The notes under the pieces: model-generated
What the model was told of the DNA's origin: nothing
Seen by the model: the letters and a program-made list of their open reading frames with translations, nothing else
The model's database searches: none
Shown: piece after piece, positions 32,890 to 44,971 of the stretch
How the letters are laid out: each line of letters begins with the position of its first letter
How positions within the stretch are numbered: the first letter of the stretch is position 1
Assembly (NCBI GenBank): GCA_949825045.1
Contig: OX463829.1
Coordinates: 17,578,715 to 17,642,714 of the forward strand
Source: Argyresthia goedartella
Taxonomy: Eukaryota; Arthropoda; Insecta; Lepidoptera; Argyresthiidae
Length of the DNA stretch: 64,000 nt
Reading direction: 5' to 3'
Program-made: the position numbers and the translations under genes

Positions 32890-34430
32890 TCCAGTCAAGT
32901 TCCTGATATCGGAGTCATTGGCTACAATTTTGTGCAAGTACAATGTGCATAACAGGATACCTATAAACCTAGACGTTATTGCATTCTTAATCATTTGTTT
33001 TTAGTACCTCTATGTTATTCTAAAGGAGAATTCTAACAAGAAAAAACCCTTCTGATCGTATGAAGTGGGACTTTTACGGGAATTCCTTTATTATATATTT
33101 TAAAGTAACGCAACACAAAGGTTAAACCCCGCCTATGAAAGGGCAGCGGAAGCCGTAAGCCCTATTCAAGCGTTAAGCCTTTTTTACCCTCTTTTTCAAA
33201 TGTGTGTCCGTTTCCTCCTTGCTTGCACCTTTTATAAAGCCATTGTAATTAGGGCGTCCATTCTTACACTATAAATACACATACCTACGTACAATGGAAT
33301 CAAAAAGTCAATGCATCTGAATAATCACAAAGCAATGCGATATAATAATTAGCGAAAATAAAAATTAGTTTCGTTGAAAGGCATTGAGGATACAATGGAT
33401 GTGGGATAATGAAGGCTGCGGGCTATGGATAATTATTTTTCCAGGGTTGAATGGAGAAAAATCGCGGCTCATGAGAATAGCTTGAAGTTGGGTTTTCAAC
33501 GCTGCACTCGAAGTATTTCTCACGCGAGGAATATCTAAAACTAAGTTTTTGTCCAAAAGTTTTGACCTGGAAATGGTAATCATACTCTACGAACAGCCAA
33601 AAAAGAACCTTATTTTCCGATGACACACTTATCCCTAAAGTTCCATTATTCAAATTTGCCCATCGTTGCCACGTGGGCAACCTTGCTTTTGTGAAGATTG
33701 TGAAAAACCGTCCAGTTTATCTATACTTTTGAAGTTTTGTCCGAAATTTTCCCTTCTATCACAAGTTCGAAACGGAAAGCCCTTTTATCGTTACATCGCA
33801 ATCTTGTTATTTAATAGTCATAGTTTCGACCTAGCCACGGGCAGTTTGAATATTCGGACGTGACTGAAAATGGAAAATATTCTCAAATTTCGTTGACAAA
33901 ATCCTATTCGAGGATGAAGTGAGGTTGAAAATCCCTGCTAGATACTTCATGTGAAAAATAAACTCCTCAATGTATGTGTCGTAACCATATTGTATACTTG
34001 ACCATATCATGATATGATCAGTTTGAGGTGGCTATATCATGAAATTGTTTTATTTCGTGAAATGGTTAAGCACATCGTTTTTTTTGTTTGTTATACGGAA
34101 TAATAAGGGATTCCATAATTTGGGTATGGTCCAGCGTCTTTACATGGCTCTAGTGAGAACCAAACTTGAATCTAGCTCGGTAGTTTAAATCCGCACGGAA
34201 AATGTCGGTAATAAGTCCATATTCTCGATACTCGTGATTTTCTACGATATCTATACAAGAGGAAATTTGGATACTACGCTTACCTTTATCCATTCGCTTT
34301 TATATTGGGTATGTTATACAACTCACTAGAGGTGAGACGTAACACTGAAAAGCTCCTGACTGAGTGTCGATTGTTGCGAGGTGACAGTGGCTGCAACAAG
34401 TGCCTGACAACTACCTAAGCGCGCGCGCAG
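32890..34430. other. Stretch without recognisable features
   Basis: Overlapping short frames at 33365-33863 on both strands have no recognised domain. Nothing else stands out. Confidence 0.45.
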
Positions 34431-34436
34431 GCACCT

Positions 34437-34850
34437 GCTGCTAGCTGGCGGCTAGCACCGCACGGTGGCGCGCCGGCAGTTTCCGCTAGTGCGGACGAGG
34501 GACAGCCTTGACGTCCCGTTGGCGGCAGCACCACTGTATGATCTGTTTAGTGATACATGCGAGAGTGTGCCAGGTTCTGCGAGATGAATTCATGAAAATC
34601 TTGAATTGATAATGATAAATTTCTTATTTTAATTTTTAATGTAATTATTGAATTATTAATATTATTCAAACTATCCACAGCCTATTGTTATAGTTATTGT
34701 CATAATTATAATTGTTGAATTTTAATAACGTAATTTATTTTGTAGTCTGTTCTTTTATTATGTACATGTATTGATATGTATTTATACAATTTGTGCAGCG
34801 AATGTTACTGTAATGCTGTGCAAATTATATTAATTAATAATAAATAAATA
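34437..34850 (+). mobile_element. LINE 3' end (SEMN-ending family)
   Basis: AGCACCGCACGGTGGCGCGC, then CTGATCTGTTTAGTGATAC-like and CCAGGTTCTGCGAGATGAAT segments, align with the coding end at 31283-31032 (-), but with frameshifts. The AT-rich 3' UTR ends in AATAAATAAATAAATCC near 34850. Confidence 0.65.
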
Positions 34851-35129
34851 AATCCGTGGGAAAAAATTATGAATGAACCCACAAAAAATTAACTACTGTT
34901 GAACACTTGTTTAAAAACAAAATGTATCGGAGTTGACGATTATTTTGAGTTTAAACGCTGTTTAATATTTTTTGTGGTAACACGGTCTAAGTTTAACCTG
35001 TGTCGTACTGTACCTCACGTGATAGTTTGCAACTCGTTAGTGCAGAACTTACACAGGCTCCTTGTTCCTTGCAAATTGCCGGCTACGACATTTTTGTTGG
35101 ATTCTTTGCGTGGAAGGGGGCGCTTTGTG

Positions 35130-35185
35130 TTACCCAGATACCGAGTGGTTGCTGTGTAACATGCGGGAGGTGTTAGGTTCGGAGC
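35130..35185 (+). repeat. Degenerate tRNA-like/SINE head
   Basis: ACCGAGTGGTTGCTG ... ATGCGGGAGGTGTTAGGTTC GGAGCCC recalls the family 1 head (CATGCGAGAGGTCCCGGGTT). The region 35190-36660 has no other feature I can support; frames near 35636-35908 are domain-free. Confidence 0.35.
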
Positions 35186-36671
35186 CCTTCCGAGGAAATA
35201 TTGATAAAAGTCAAAATGAACCCTAACAAAATATATTTTCTAGGGGTGTTGATTGTCTGCCTGTGTTTAAGACATCTATGAAATTAATATCAATCGTGCA
35301 AGGCCTCACTCACAGCCATAATTAACGGTTGGTACAGCGTCGAGATGAAAGACGAGTGAATGGTTTCTCATATAATACGGCAAAAAAAGGTGGTAGATGT
35401 ATTCGTATAATTTCTTAGGTTTGGGAAGTCCCTCGCCAATGAAAACATTTACTGGTGGTCAATGTGATGGTTTATTAATTGGTTATCAATAAAAATAAGG
35501 GGTCCCTTCTTTGGTGGCCAGGCTTAACCTGACATATACAAACTAAACTTATCTTACGACCGTTCTTCGTGAGCTGGCACAGCGTCACAACGAATGGGGC
35601 ATCAACCTGCGAGTCGTTGATATGCAGCGGGGTCCTTAAAAAACACCGCTACGGGACGGTTGGCAAGACCTAATCATCTGCGTCGTGGCTTCTAGCCTGC
35701 TTCCTGACCAGCTCGCGGCACACATGCGGCGACAGTTGGTGGCGTTCACAAAGTGGCCAGCACTTCGCAAGCCACGCTGACGAACTCCTCGTGTATGAAA
35801 CGGCGGATATCTCCACGCCTCGTTTCCTTTTCTACTTGATAAGAGATCGTAGGGCTTCCGGTCTGGCGTATCCCCACAGGCGGGGCTGACAGCCTGACAC
35901 CACGTCAACTGGAGATGAAAGTATGCCCCTCAGGCGAAATCTCCGTATCTATATGACCACGAAACCCACCGTATTTTCAACTGTAGCGACAAGAAATTTC
36001 GAACTATCACTTTTCCAGACAAAAACAGAAGGAAGTTTACACCATCAAAAATTATTTTACTAAACGAATGCCCAGGTTTGATGGTGCACAAACAAACATT
36101 TATCGCTAAACAACTCCTTGAACAAGTCATTGATCTTTCAATATGTCAAGATGATTGAAAAGAAACCATACTTCTACCACGAGTAATGGTAGCACGCAGT
36201 AGTAGGTAGGTAGTACCCAAGCCGAAACGTTTAGATAATGCTCCGATTATATGTCATGTAAGTCAAAAAATTACGTTAGGCTGTTCGTTATGAAGAACCG
36301 AAACGAACCTAGTTAAAGTACAGACCTACATTACACTAGATAATATATAAAAAAAACACCCACGCATGACACCCATTTATCTATCTATCTTTAGAGAAAA
36401 CCCCATACTGAAAACGCGTTGAGGTTCGGGGCTTACATACATATCATACAACGTTTTGTTCAATACATATACGTAGTCAAAATCGATATTTCATGGTTTT
36501 GTGGATAGCAGCTGAAAAAGGGACCACTTTTAGCCATTGGTTCGTCACCCTTAATTCTCGTCCACTTGTCGAATTTCGAGTCACGCCTAAAAGGTATTAC
36601 TTCAAAAAGTTAGTCGGGCGTCGATGTTTATTTATATTTTTCACTAACTGAAATTTTCTGTTTGTTCTCTC

Positions 36672-36775
36672 CTTCTACATAGCTGCGGCGATGGGCTAGC
36701 CCCCTGTAACGCAAAATGGAGTATTGAATAACTGGCCAAAAGTGGGCACAACTGCCACTCCGTATGGGAAAAGTT
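36672..36775 (+). repeat. Dispersed direct repeat, copy 1
   Basis: ATAGCTGCGGCGATGGGCTA, GCCCCCTGTAACGCAAAATG and GAGTATTGAATAACTGGCC are repeated almost exactly at 37132-37232. Confidence 0.75.
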
Positions 36776-36982
36776 ATGTTGAAATTTTTCTGTTGGCATT
36801 ACTCTACAAAAAAGAACATAGATTTCAAAATTCCTTTGCCATGTAGCTGTCATGTTCGCATCAAATTAAACCAATTTATCTGTACCGAGTCCCTGGGTTT
36901 GCGCCCTTATTCGCAATGCTCAAATCCATAACGAAACCGACGCACAATTTGTGGATTTTCCACTAAATTCGACTCTGCGTGA

Positions 36983-37125
36983 GAGCTCCGTGGTCTAGTG
37001 GTTTCACGCTCGCTTCTCGCGCAGGGGATGCGGGTTCGAATAGGGGGCTGACAATGTACCGAAAGTAATTTATCTTGTGTGAATTTTACGGACATTCTAC
37101 GCTGTTGGGAAACATCGTGAGGAAA
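36983..37125 (+). mobile_element. tRNA-derived SINE, separate family
   Basis: The head CTCCGTGGTCTAGTGGTTTC has a consensus A box (TGGTCTAGTGG), and the B box is GCGGGTTCGAAT. The ends cannot form an acceptor stem, so it is not a tRNA gene. The body ends in GGGAAACATCGTGAGGAAAC, a motif I know from common lepidopteran SINEs. Confidence 0.7.
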
Positions 37126-37131
37126 CCATCA

Positions 37132-37232
37132 ATCTCCATAGCTGCGGCAATGGGCTAGCCCCCTGTCACGCAAAATGGAGTATTGAATAACTGGCTAAAA
37201 GCACAACGTGCCTCTGCCACCCTGTATGGTAA
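37132..37232 (+). repeat. Dispersed direct repeat, copy 2
   Basis: Matches 36672-36775: ATAGCTGCGGCAATGGGCTA, CCCCTGTCACGCAAAATGG, AGTATTGAATAACTGGC. A short inverted relative (the reverse of CCGTAGCTGCGGCGAAGGG) is at 37717-37745. Both flank the SINE at 36983-37125. Confidence 0.75.
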
Positions 37233-38194
37233 AAGGTGTGACGCTATGTTATGTTGTTTGTTATGACGCGTTTCCACAACTTTCGGTCGAATTGAGTTAG
37301 TGAATAAGTAGCCCGATAGAAATCGCAAAGCATGACGTAGTTCTGGCCGTTGGTATGTTGTCCGGACAGTTAGGGGAGTCTTAATCAAAATTCGCAACTT
37401 CGAAAAACTTTTATGGTTGGTGCGCACCTCGCGTAAACTGCGAAATGTTGGGACTTTTTTCACTTTTAGTGTTGATTTCTACTGGGCTGGTCTTAAATTG
37501 CCTTCAATACATGAGACACCTCCTTGTGAATGTGAAAAACCAGCAAACTTTCGAAAATTGAAAAACGGCCATGACTTTGGAATGTCATGTTTCCGTTAAA
37601 CAGCAATATTTGTTTATAATTACAATATTCGATGGAACAAAAAATGCCTTACCCTTAAGGAATGGCAGAGCCACAGTTGTTTTCACGATGAGCCAGGTAT
37701 TCAAAATTGCATATTGCGTGGGGCTAACCCTTCGCCGCAGCTACGGAATATGAAGGTATTATTCGATACAATAGCTATGTTAATTTTCGCCGTGAAAGTT
37801 GTAATAAATACTGTTGTAGTGGCGAGTCGAGCTCGTTCAATTTATCTGAGTCAATAAACTAATAAAGATAGTGAAGGGTTTTTAAATCAAGGGACTGCGC
37901 TACCGGCCAAGGCTGCGTGATTGATGTTCATAAAGTGCGTCTGGTCTGGGTACACCTCTCTCTTGAGTTGACTTCTTCCGTGGTGCTGGCTGACTGTTCG
38001 GTAATTTGATGTGTGCATAGATAATTCAGTGATTCGAGCCCCCTTGTCCTGTACCTCGAATTCACATCAAATCCAACTCAGTTAGTTCAAATTAACGTAT
38101 AGTGTGTGGGAAAACGACATATTAAGGTACTGAATAAGGGAGAGGTTGGAAAATCCGTGATATTTTGTTAACCTGTCTTGATTTGAATTTGGAT

Positions 38195-38548
38195 TCGATA
38201 ATTCACCAAGTTAAAAACTTAAAAAATCGACTTCAAGTTCAAGTCCTATTTATTCCTCCCCTGTCGGGTTGCGAATGAAGTCTGTGTACATGAAAAGTCC
38301 ACATCAAAACTTTTGATGCACGGAACCAAAAACCAAAACGTCATCTCTGTTTTTTTTAATATTTGTTTATTTTTTCAAAAAGCGCTGATTTGATTTAGAT
38401 GAATGTATGGGATCATCTCTGAAGTAAGACCTAAAAAAGAAAATAATAATCATCAAAATCGGTTCATAATTTACGGAGTGATCGGGTAACAAACACACAC
38501 ACAAAAACAGACGAAATGAGAACCTACTCCATTTTGAAGTCGGTTTCA
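38195..38548 (+). repeat. Dispersed repeat with GAAGTCGGTTT end
   Basis: Begins CACCAAGTTAAAAACTTAAA AAATCGACTTCAAGTTC, shared with 57500-57540, and continues with ATCAAAATCGGTTCATAA, GGAGTGATCGGGTAACAAAC and TTTTGAAGTCGGTTTC. This word set recurs across moth genomes in my memory; the element class is unknown to me. From 38550 to 39830 I see nothing else. Confidence 0.5.
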
Positions 38549-39834
38549 AACATAAACTTACACATAGAAATGTATGTTAGTTGCTAATAGTCCATTACTT
38601 ATTATGGTATCCACATTAAAGTTGTAATATTTATGAGTATTGAAGCAAAATACTAGAAGTGCAGTAGAAGACCGAAAATAAGGCTATTTACTCATATATA
38701 TCGAATTAAACCTTATAATTACAGTTATTCAAGTGTTGTCGTACGCCACCTTATAATTTTTCAGCTTGGAACTGTATGGGACTGTATGGCGTAACTTTTT
38801 GTCTATTTGTCAACTTAAACTTAAATAATCGCATCTTAGTTCAACGAATAACTTTCACCAGCGGAAAACTGTAGAGTCACTATTCTCTCATGTTTCATCA
38901 TTGGGAACAAAACAATGGACGCTTGCTAATAATCAGATATTATCACTCATCTAACACAGAATTAGCATTCGTATGGAGAATAAGAGCATACTCGTAGTCA
39001 AGCCAGATACCGTGAGGTGGACTTTGTGGGAAAAGCCTCATCAAACTGTTAGATTTGTAGCCGGTTATGATGACTTCTGGTCAAGGTTCTGATGATCAAC
39101 TTTCAACGCTGATAAAAATCTTAGCAAGTAATAATTTTAATACGTTTTTCTTGTAGTTAGTTTTGAAGGTTAAAAAAAAAACAACTTAATTGTGCCTAGT
39201 CTTATGCAACTGCAGTTCTTTTAAGGTTTTAAAATAAAAACTTAATTCGCGTCTCGGGTCGCTGACGACAGTAAACACAAATTGTCATAAAACAAACAGG
39301 ATTCGCTGAAAAAGTTAAACAATACAAAGCAATTGAGCATTCTCGGAAAACTATTGTCGCCGCTTCGTCGCCGAACTAATAACTCAGTGAGGGAAGTTTC
39401 GCTCATCACCAGTGATGCCAGATCTGCCTCCGTTGCGCCAACTCAAATACAGGCAGTTTTAGCCAAACCGACATTTTAAATAATGTACTCTGTGATTTTA
39501 TAGATCTACGCAACGTAGGACTACGGGTATACTAATTTGATAATTTAAGATTATACCTGATGAGTTCCCCATTCGATGATATTATTCTTCATCATTCAAT
39601 GGTATTTAAGTTTGTTGCATGGGGATTAGGTGTATTTAATGTTCCTGTATGTTTAGATATCAAAATGTTGTTTTTGTCTCCACCCCCCCATTGTGCCTCC
39701 CCCTTTTTAAACCATACATTACTAATTATTTTTCCTGTAATATTTAGCTAATGACCTATATTACGTATAAAAAAATTGGATTAGTAGTTTCGGGTGATTT
39801 TTTAACAAAGATTTTCAAGGGATACCTGAATTAC

Positions 39835-40161
39835 CGGAAATCGAGATACCACTCCTTGAGGAGGCGGCTCTTCTCCTTCATCAGCACAACCATCTTGGCG
39901 CTGTCTCCTATGTCAGCAGCCCGCGGCGCTATGTCGGTCGACATGTCCATACATCGGGAGAAATGGCTAGTAATTTTCCTAATTTGTCAGCCGGAGCCCT
40001 TTCTGTCATCTCTGCGTGAGAGCTGAGCTCGAGGGTTGCATCACAGCGCTGTTTGGCTTCTTCAGCACGTAACAACACAACGTCGTTCATATCAACGCGA
40101 GTTATCAAGGAGTAGACGGACGCGAGCCACCGCCAATGCATGCTTACTCCAGCCTGAAGTT
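39835..40161 (-). pseudogene. Exon-like coding block, unrecognised protein
   Basis: On the minus strand a good acceptor (GTCTTTGACAG) precedes 40161 and a donor (TTTCCG|GTAATT) follows 39835. Between them one frame is open from the acceptor through HWRWLASVYSLITRVDMNDV and LRAEEAKQRCDATLE to about 39966. A neighbouring frame then continues as CMDMSTDIAPRAADIGDSAK and KEKSRLLKEWYLDFR. Adding one base near 39966 would join them, so there is a single-base deletion or a sequence error. Composition is helix-rich with charged heptad-like spacing, and CpG and GC are higher than around it. I cannot name the family. It could be a live exon with an assembly error, or a duplicated dead exon. Confidence 0.45.
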
Positions 40162-40312
40162 CTGTCAAAGACATGATTAACGATACCCACAATTTACAAA
40201 AACTTAATTTATAGAATCATATAATAAATTATGAAAAATATAGTATATTATGCAACTAGTGAATAAAGGACGGATTGAAAGGGAGGGCCATTGATGAATT
40301 ACGAGCAAGCGA

Positions 40313-40388
40313 AGGATTCTAACGACTGAATCACGATCGTGGAGGGACCGTAGACTCGCTACGCTCGTGATTCAAGTTTTAGAATCCT
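40313..40388. repeat. 22-bp inverted repeat
   Basis: Arms 40313-40334 and 40367-40388 (AGGATTCTAACGACTGAATC-AC versus the reverse complement of GTGATTCAAGTTTTAGAATC-CT) pair with few mismatches. The loop contains CTCGCTACGCTCGTGATTC, a CpG-rich word set often seen in moth repeats. Confidence 0.65.
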
Positions 40389-40613
40389 GAGCGACGCGAG
40401 TGATTCATGCTCCTCTTTCCGGTTTATTCAAGAGTTGCATATGATACTTTATACCATGACTACGTGAAAAAGAAAGATTTAAGCGAAAATAGACATTTAA
40501 TGAAGAAAAAAGGAAGGTTAAATTAATTAAGATGCACATTGAAATTGGAACAATTACTAAACTTAATAGTAATTTTCTTATTATATAAGGATGGTCAACT
40601 TGTGAAGCGATAT

Positions 40614-41184
40614 TCATTTTTGTCGATGGCCAGAACTTTCTGCAGGGGCATCTTTGGTCGTTGAAGGGCGTGCAGTCCATGGGTCTTCAGGTTTCTTCAG
40701 GTTTACGCTGCTTGCTATCTGAAGGCTGCGTTTCAATTTATTTCCGATTAAATCTTCGATATAACCTTCAGCCACGGTAGTAGACTTCCATCCGCCATGT
40801 CGCTTAAATCCGTCATATCTGCACCAGTGTTCGCTACTAACGTTGCAGAGTTCCTTGGAAATAATGGTCTCATACATCCTCATACATCATATGCCCTGTA
40901 TACATCTCGGGATTTGGTAGCTCCAAAAATGATGCAATTTCTTTTGGCATGTAACTAATTTTATTTATTTCAATCGGGCTTTTTGTTCGTTTATTTTTAG
41001 AATAGTACAAAATTAATCTATTGTTGTTTGCATTCGGAGGACGAAATCTTTGAAACTTTTCTACGATTCGGTCGATTTTCGTTTTCGTCTCCCTCAAAGT
41101 AACCAGTAAAGTGGTATCAGAGATCGTTTGCACATTATCCACTGTCTGTTTAACAAGCTCATTTGCACTACAGGCTCCATCCAC
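40614..41184 (-). pseudogene. Decayed Crypton-type tyrosine recombinase
   Basis: The minus-strand frame from 41184 gives LLVTLRETKTKIDRI ... IASFLELPNPEMYTGH. A second frame (40883-40614) gives RHGGWKSTTVAEGYIEDLIG then NKLKR. Between them, fragments in other frames keep an RNSATLVANTGADMT-like stretch. This is the order of the catalytic half of Crypton recombinases: TGHxxRRTSAT, HGGW and the GYI nucleophile tyrosine. Here the histidine of TGH, the HGGW and the tyrosine survive, while the segment after TGH is frameshifted, the arginine is lost, and the sequence between KIDRI and VEKFQ looks shortened. It is a fossil without function as an enzyme. No flanking duplication was found. Confidence 0.7.
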
Positions 41185-41701
41185 TAATGCCCAGAATCAA
41201 CGCAACCTGTAAACAAAAATATTAAATCTGTTGCAAAATTGATGTTGATAGGTTAACAATTAAATAGTTCTAAACTACTTTTATTAAGTAACATTTGTTG
41301 AAGATTACTTTTACTGCCAGAAATTGCGAGTCTGGCGCTTCATTCAAAAAGCGTTCAACATTTTGAGCGGTAAAAACCAGGGTTTTTTAGGTTTGTAGCC
41401 TTCTGATTGCAGCTTCGAGTATGTTTTTATGTCAATGCCTTTGTTTTATAGTACACAGTATTCAAATAGAGCCAATTTATTAATGACAGTCGAAAATGTC
41501 GACCAATCAAATCTCGAGCAGTTATTTGCACAAGGAGTTTGTGTATGTCTAGTATTATTTGCACTAGGAATTTGTATCGAGTATTTTTGCGCAAGGATTA
41601 TAGCATTGAGATGTAGTTAGAATTTATTATTGGTGTAAAAGGCTTTTTATTCACTGTTTTCAGTAAATAAAATAAGCTTTTTAGAGGGGGAATGGTATAA
41701 C

Positions 41702-42110
41702 AGTAGATTTCCTACGAGTTTGCAAAGGCAAATATTTACAAACTAAGAAGTTTACGGCACGAGTCGAAGGCGACGGCCGCGGCGAGGTTCGTAAAGAAGC
41801 CATTTCGAACGAGTTAGGAATATAATTTTTCCGCCTGAGTTCCCAAAATCATCCGGCGAAGTTGCTATTTTGAGGTTAAAATGCGAAAGTAGTACATTTC
41901 CCACGAATTCGCAAAGGCTTATTTATATTTACGAACCGAGAAGTTTACGGCACGAGGTCGTAGCGAGGTACGTTAAAAGCCTTTTCGAACTAGTTAGGAA
42001 TATAATTTTTTCGCCTGAGAACCCAAAATTAAGCGACGAAGGTGCTATTTTTAGCTCAGAATTCGGAAATATTAGATTTCCTACGAGTTCGCGACGACAC
42101 ATTTTACGAA
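41702..42110 (+). repeat. Tandem repeat, about 185-bp unit, 2.2 copies
   Basis: Words recur at regular spacing: CCTACGAG-type at 41711, 41900 and 42080; GAAGTTTACGGCACGAG at about 41747 and 41940; AGTTAGGAATATAATTTTT at about 41813 and 41991; and CGCCTGAG. Periods are 180-193 bp. The long frames on both strands here are shadows of the repeat. It resembles satellite DNA rather than a transposon. Confidence 0.85.
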
Positions 42111-43395
42111 CCTCGCTGTATGTAGGTAAACTAGTGTATGTAACTGTACATAATAAGGCATTAAAAATAAATGATATTATTAGGAAACTCATCTTCGGCA
42201 CGTTTCATAAACCCAATCTCGAGTTTTAATGCCCTCCATTACGTATCAGTCGCATGAACTACTATGAGTTCCTCGCAACAAGCATTTGCTTTCATTAAAC
42301 ATGTCGCGCGAGACAGTTTGTTTGTAAAACTTATATTAAAATTTTTCTGATTTACTCCATAAAGTTGCCCCCCAAATTCAAAATGTATTTGCTTACGTAA
42401 CACGTTCGTGTTTGGGTCTAAAAAATTCATGATTGTACCAAATTTAAACTTAATCGGTTTGGAATTCGGTGGTTTTGTATTAATTTCACACACCTAGAAC
42501 CGACACACGAGTATAATGGTTCGTTTTTCCTTTTTAACCCCTAAAAAGTACTGAAAAGACTTTAGAAAAATACGTATTACTCGTAGATGGATAGAAAATG
42601 CGTATTAAATAGAGGAAACATTTCCCGACAAATTGCATTTTTGGTGAGAATTTGAGTGACGTTAGAGGAGTTAATCGAGCCGACAGCTAGCAACACTGCT
42701 TGTCATGCAATTCAGTTTCCAAAGGCGAATTTGACTGTGGAATTGTTCGTCCGCGTTGAATGGTGGATTTGCTTGTAAATATGTGCAAGGATCTGTTCGC
42801 AAATGGAGAAAAGTAACAAACTAAGCCGTTCCGCACACGTAGCTTCAATTAACGCAACTGTCCCGCAAAATGCCCAGTTTTCCGCAATTAAATACACTTC
42901 ACAGGATAATAAAGAGATGGTGGGGGGGCGGATTATTTACACCGCAAGTTAATTTCGAGTTAGCAGTAATTTCTTGTCAATTTGACATTTACAAAGACAT
43001 TTTTTGTCGTCATCGGCGGTCCACGTACTCAAGGAAAGGAATGTAGAGACAAAATAGATCCAAGCATGAATCTTTTCAAAATATTTTACACACCGCAGCA
43101 CTATCTGACAATAGTTCCTTGTAGCTTTGTACCGGACCGTAACTGCACATGGAATTGTTTTCTCAGAATTCGGGTGGTTTCTGTTTTCTGGTTACAGTTT
43201 GGGGCTAGTGCTTATTGGCTCAATTGTCAATAGGACATAATATTTTTTAGATTTTAAGAAGTAGGGATCTTTTCGTCTCTTTTCAACCGAGCGAATGATT
43301 CAGTAACTAATTAAGTATGACTAAAGATTGGGTGTGTAATTTATTCGACTATCGATAATTTCGGAAGTATAAAATATTACAAGAAACTTAATGAT

Positions 43396-43672
43396 GCCTC
43401 GGTAAATGGCCCTATTACCGAGAGTTTTGACAACATTGGGAATACAGAGAGAAAAATGAGCATGCGTAGAAACGCATCATACCAGGATAAAAAATATTTT
43501 TTGTGCAAGAATGGACGTCATATTTGATATTACTTCATATACTATGATTCCTATTGAGAGATCTAATATTTCAAAAAATAAATAAACTGTCAAGTCGATT
43601 TGCTCTATTACCGAGTTATGAAAAACGTTTGAGCCTATTACCGCGAAAGCCGTGTCCTAATACCGAGGGTGA
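43396..43672. mobile_element. Possible MITE with CCTCGGTA ends
   Basis: The left end is GCCTCGGTAAATGGCCCTAT. The right end read inward is CCCTCGGTATTAGGACACG. The motif CTATTACCGAG or its complement occurs several times near both ends (43410, 43605, 43637). No ORF lies inside. Confidence 0.5.
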
Positions 43673-44140
43673 GAAATTAACATGTTGAGGTTCCCTCATA
43701 AATAGAATCAATCGTCACTTTTCACCGATTTCGACTGTGTTTTACTTGTTAAGTGAGTTTCAGTTAATAAGTATTCGAAGAATCATAATTTTATGTTAGA
43801 TAAAAATATTTTAAATACATTCCTCGAGTAAATTTTTGTGTGTTATTGAAATATATAAGTGAGAGAATTAACACGAGCCTCTAATGGTTAAAAAGAATAA
43901 GTCATTCTGATTGAATAAATATTACCGATATAATCAATATAATAAAATAATCAATCCTAACTGACATTTGACTTTTGCCATGAAAATGCTGCCCTCTAAA
44001 GCCCCGATTAGTATTTCTAACTAGGTTACCACCTCCATCTTACCCCACCGTACAGACCCCATCATCATCGTCATATTATCCATTGACCCCTCTGGGGGGT
44101 TTCTGGGCTCTCAGTAAACTTATCGCTTCTTCCCCTTCAG

Positions 44141-44297
44141 ATGATAATCCGTGTGTGGTGCGAGAGCGGGCAGTCTGCGTGGGCCCCCCTCCCCGTGCCG
44201 GTGACCCCGCAGACCAGCTGCCGCGACGTGCTGGACTGCTGCCGGGAGCCAGGCGACGAGCCTTGTTTGCTGCTCACCCTGCACCCGCACCATGGAG
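44141..44297 (+). CDS. ASPP: ASPP-family protein, first coding exon
   Basis: ASPP proteins (ASPP1/2, iASPP and the fly homologue) regulate p53-type factors, PP1 and cell junctions. This exon encodes the N-terminal ubiquitin-like/RA-like beta-grasp domain. It starts MIIRVW, continues VPVTPQTSCRDVLDCCREPG and then DEPCLL; the PxTPxTxCRDVxDxCxEPGExxC series is the hallmark of ASPP N-termini as I know them. The ATG lies directly after a polypyrimidine tract and acceptor (TCTTCCCCTTCAG), which places translation start at the exon edge and implies a leader exon upstream. The exon ends in phase 1 at CATGGAG|GTAGCT and reads on in frame with 54380. A longer open frame past the donor is intron read-through. 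Ankyrin and SH3 parts are not in the window. A divergent LINE lies 340 bp downstream in the intron. Confidence 0.82.
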
Positions 44298-44639
44298 GTA
44301 GCTACATCTCAGATTCATCTTATTATTACAGACTAGCTGCCCAAAGCGTGGCTTTCTACATGAGTTTTAAGGAATTGGCATTTTTGAATTAATAAGTAAA
44401 AACAAAATTTGAATTTAGATTTGGATGCGCCACCCCCTGATGTCGGGCAATCTAAATTCTCATAGAAATTTAATGATTTTTCCATTTTCCGGACGTACCC
44501 TTTGCGTCAAAAAAAAATCTCTTCGATTAAACCTTCCTTAGAATTAGAACTTCTAAAAGCTTTGTCATATTCTGATAATTATTTTATGATTCTGTGACTT
44601 CACTGCCCCTGTTCTGTTGTTAATAATTTTTTTCTTAGA

Positions 44640-44960
44640 ATGAAGCAGGTTTTCAGATTCATTTCAGCAATTCGACACCTTCGAATCCCTTCTTAATGAT
44701 TTGACCCCACTTTACGGCGACACTTTCATTCTCGAGGATTTCAACCTGTCTCCTCAAAAACAATTTCCGTTCTGCTAAAATCAAGTCTATAGTCAATTCA
44801 TTCATACTACACATCTTTCCACTTGGGGCACTAATTTCCAACCGCACGGTTCTCCATCTCTTTTAGACGTCATAATCGTCTCCAACTTGGATAAGGTCCT
44901 TTCCTCCTTTCACGGTCACATTTACCTCTCGTGTAAGATTAAGTCTCCGAAGAATAGAAC
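44640..44960 (+). mobile_element. Jockey-like LINE, endonuclease part
   Basis: The + strand reads FDTFESLLNDLTPLYGDTFI then LEDFNL (the GDFN-type apurinic endonuclease motif with G changed to E) and later SLLDVIIVSNLDKVLSSFHG, with stops between. It continues after the SINE at 44972-45182 into 45190-46107, so the SINE split it. Confidence 0.7.
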
Positions 44961-44971
44961 AAATTCATAGA

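Noticed and set aside
35560..35910. Gag-like fragment of a BEL/Pao retrotransposon on the + strand
   Set aside because: A stretch reading DLIICVVASSLL looked suggestive, but it is brief, broken by stops and lacks a zinc knuckle or protease.
36983..37040. A functional tRNA gene
   Set aside because: A and B boxes are good, but no acceptor stem can form, and it is followed by a SINE body.
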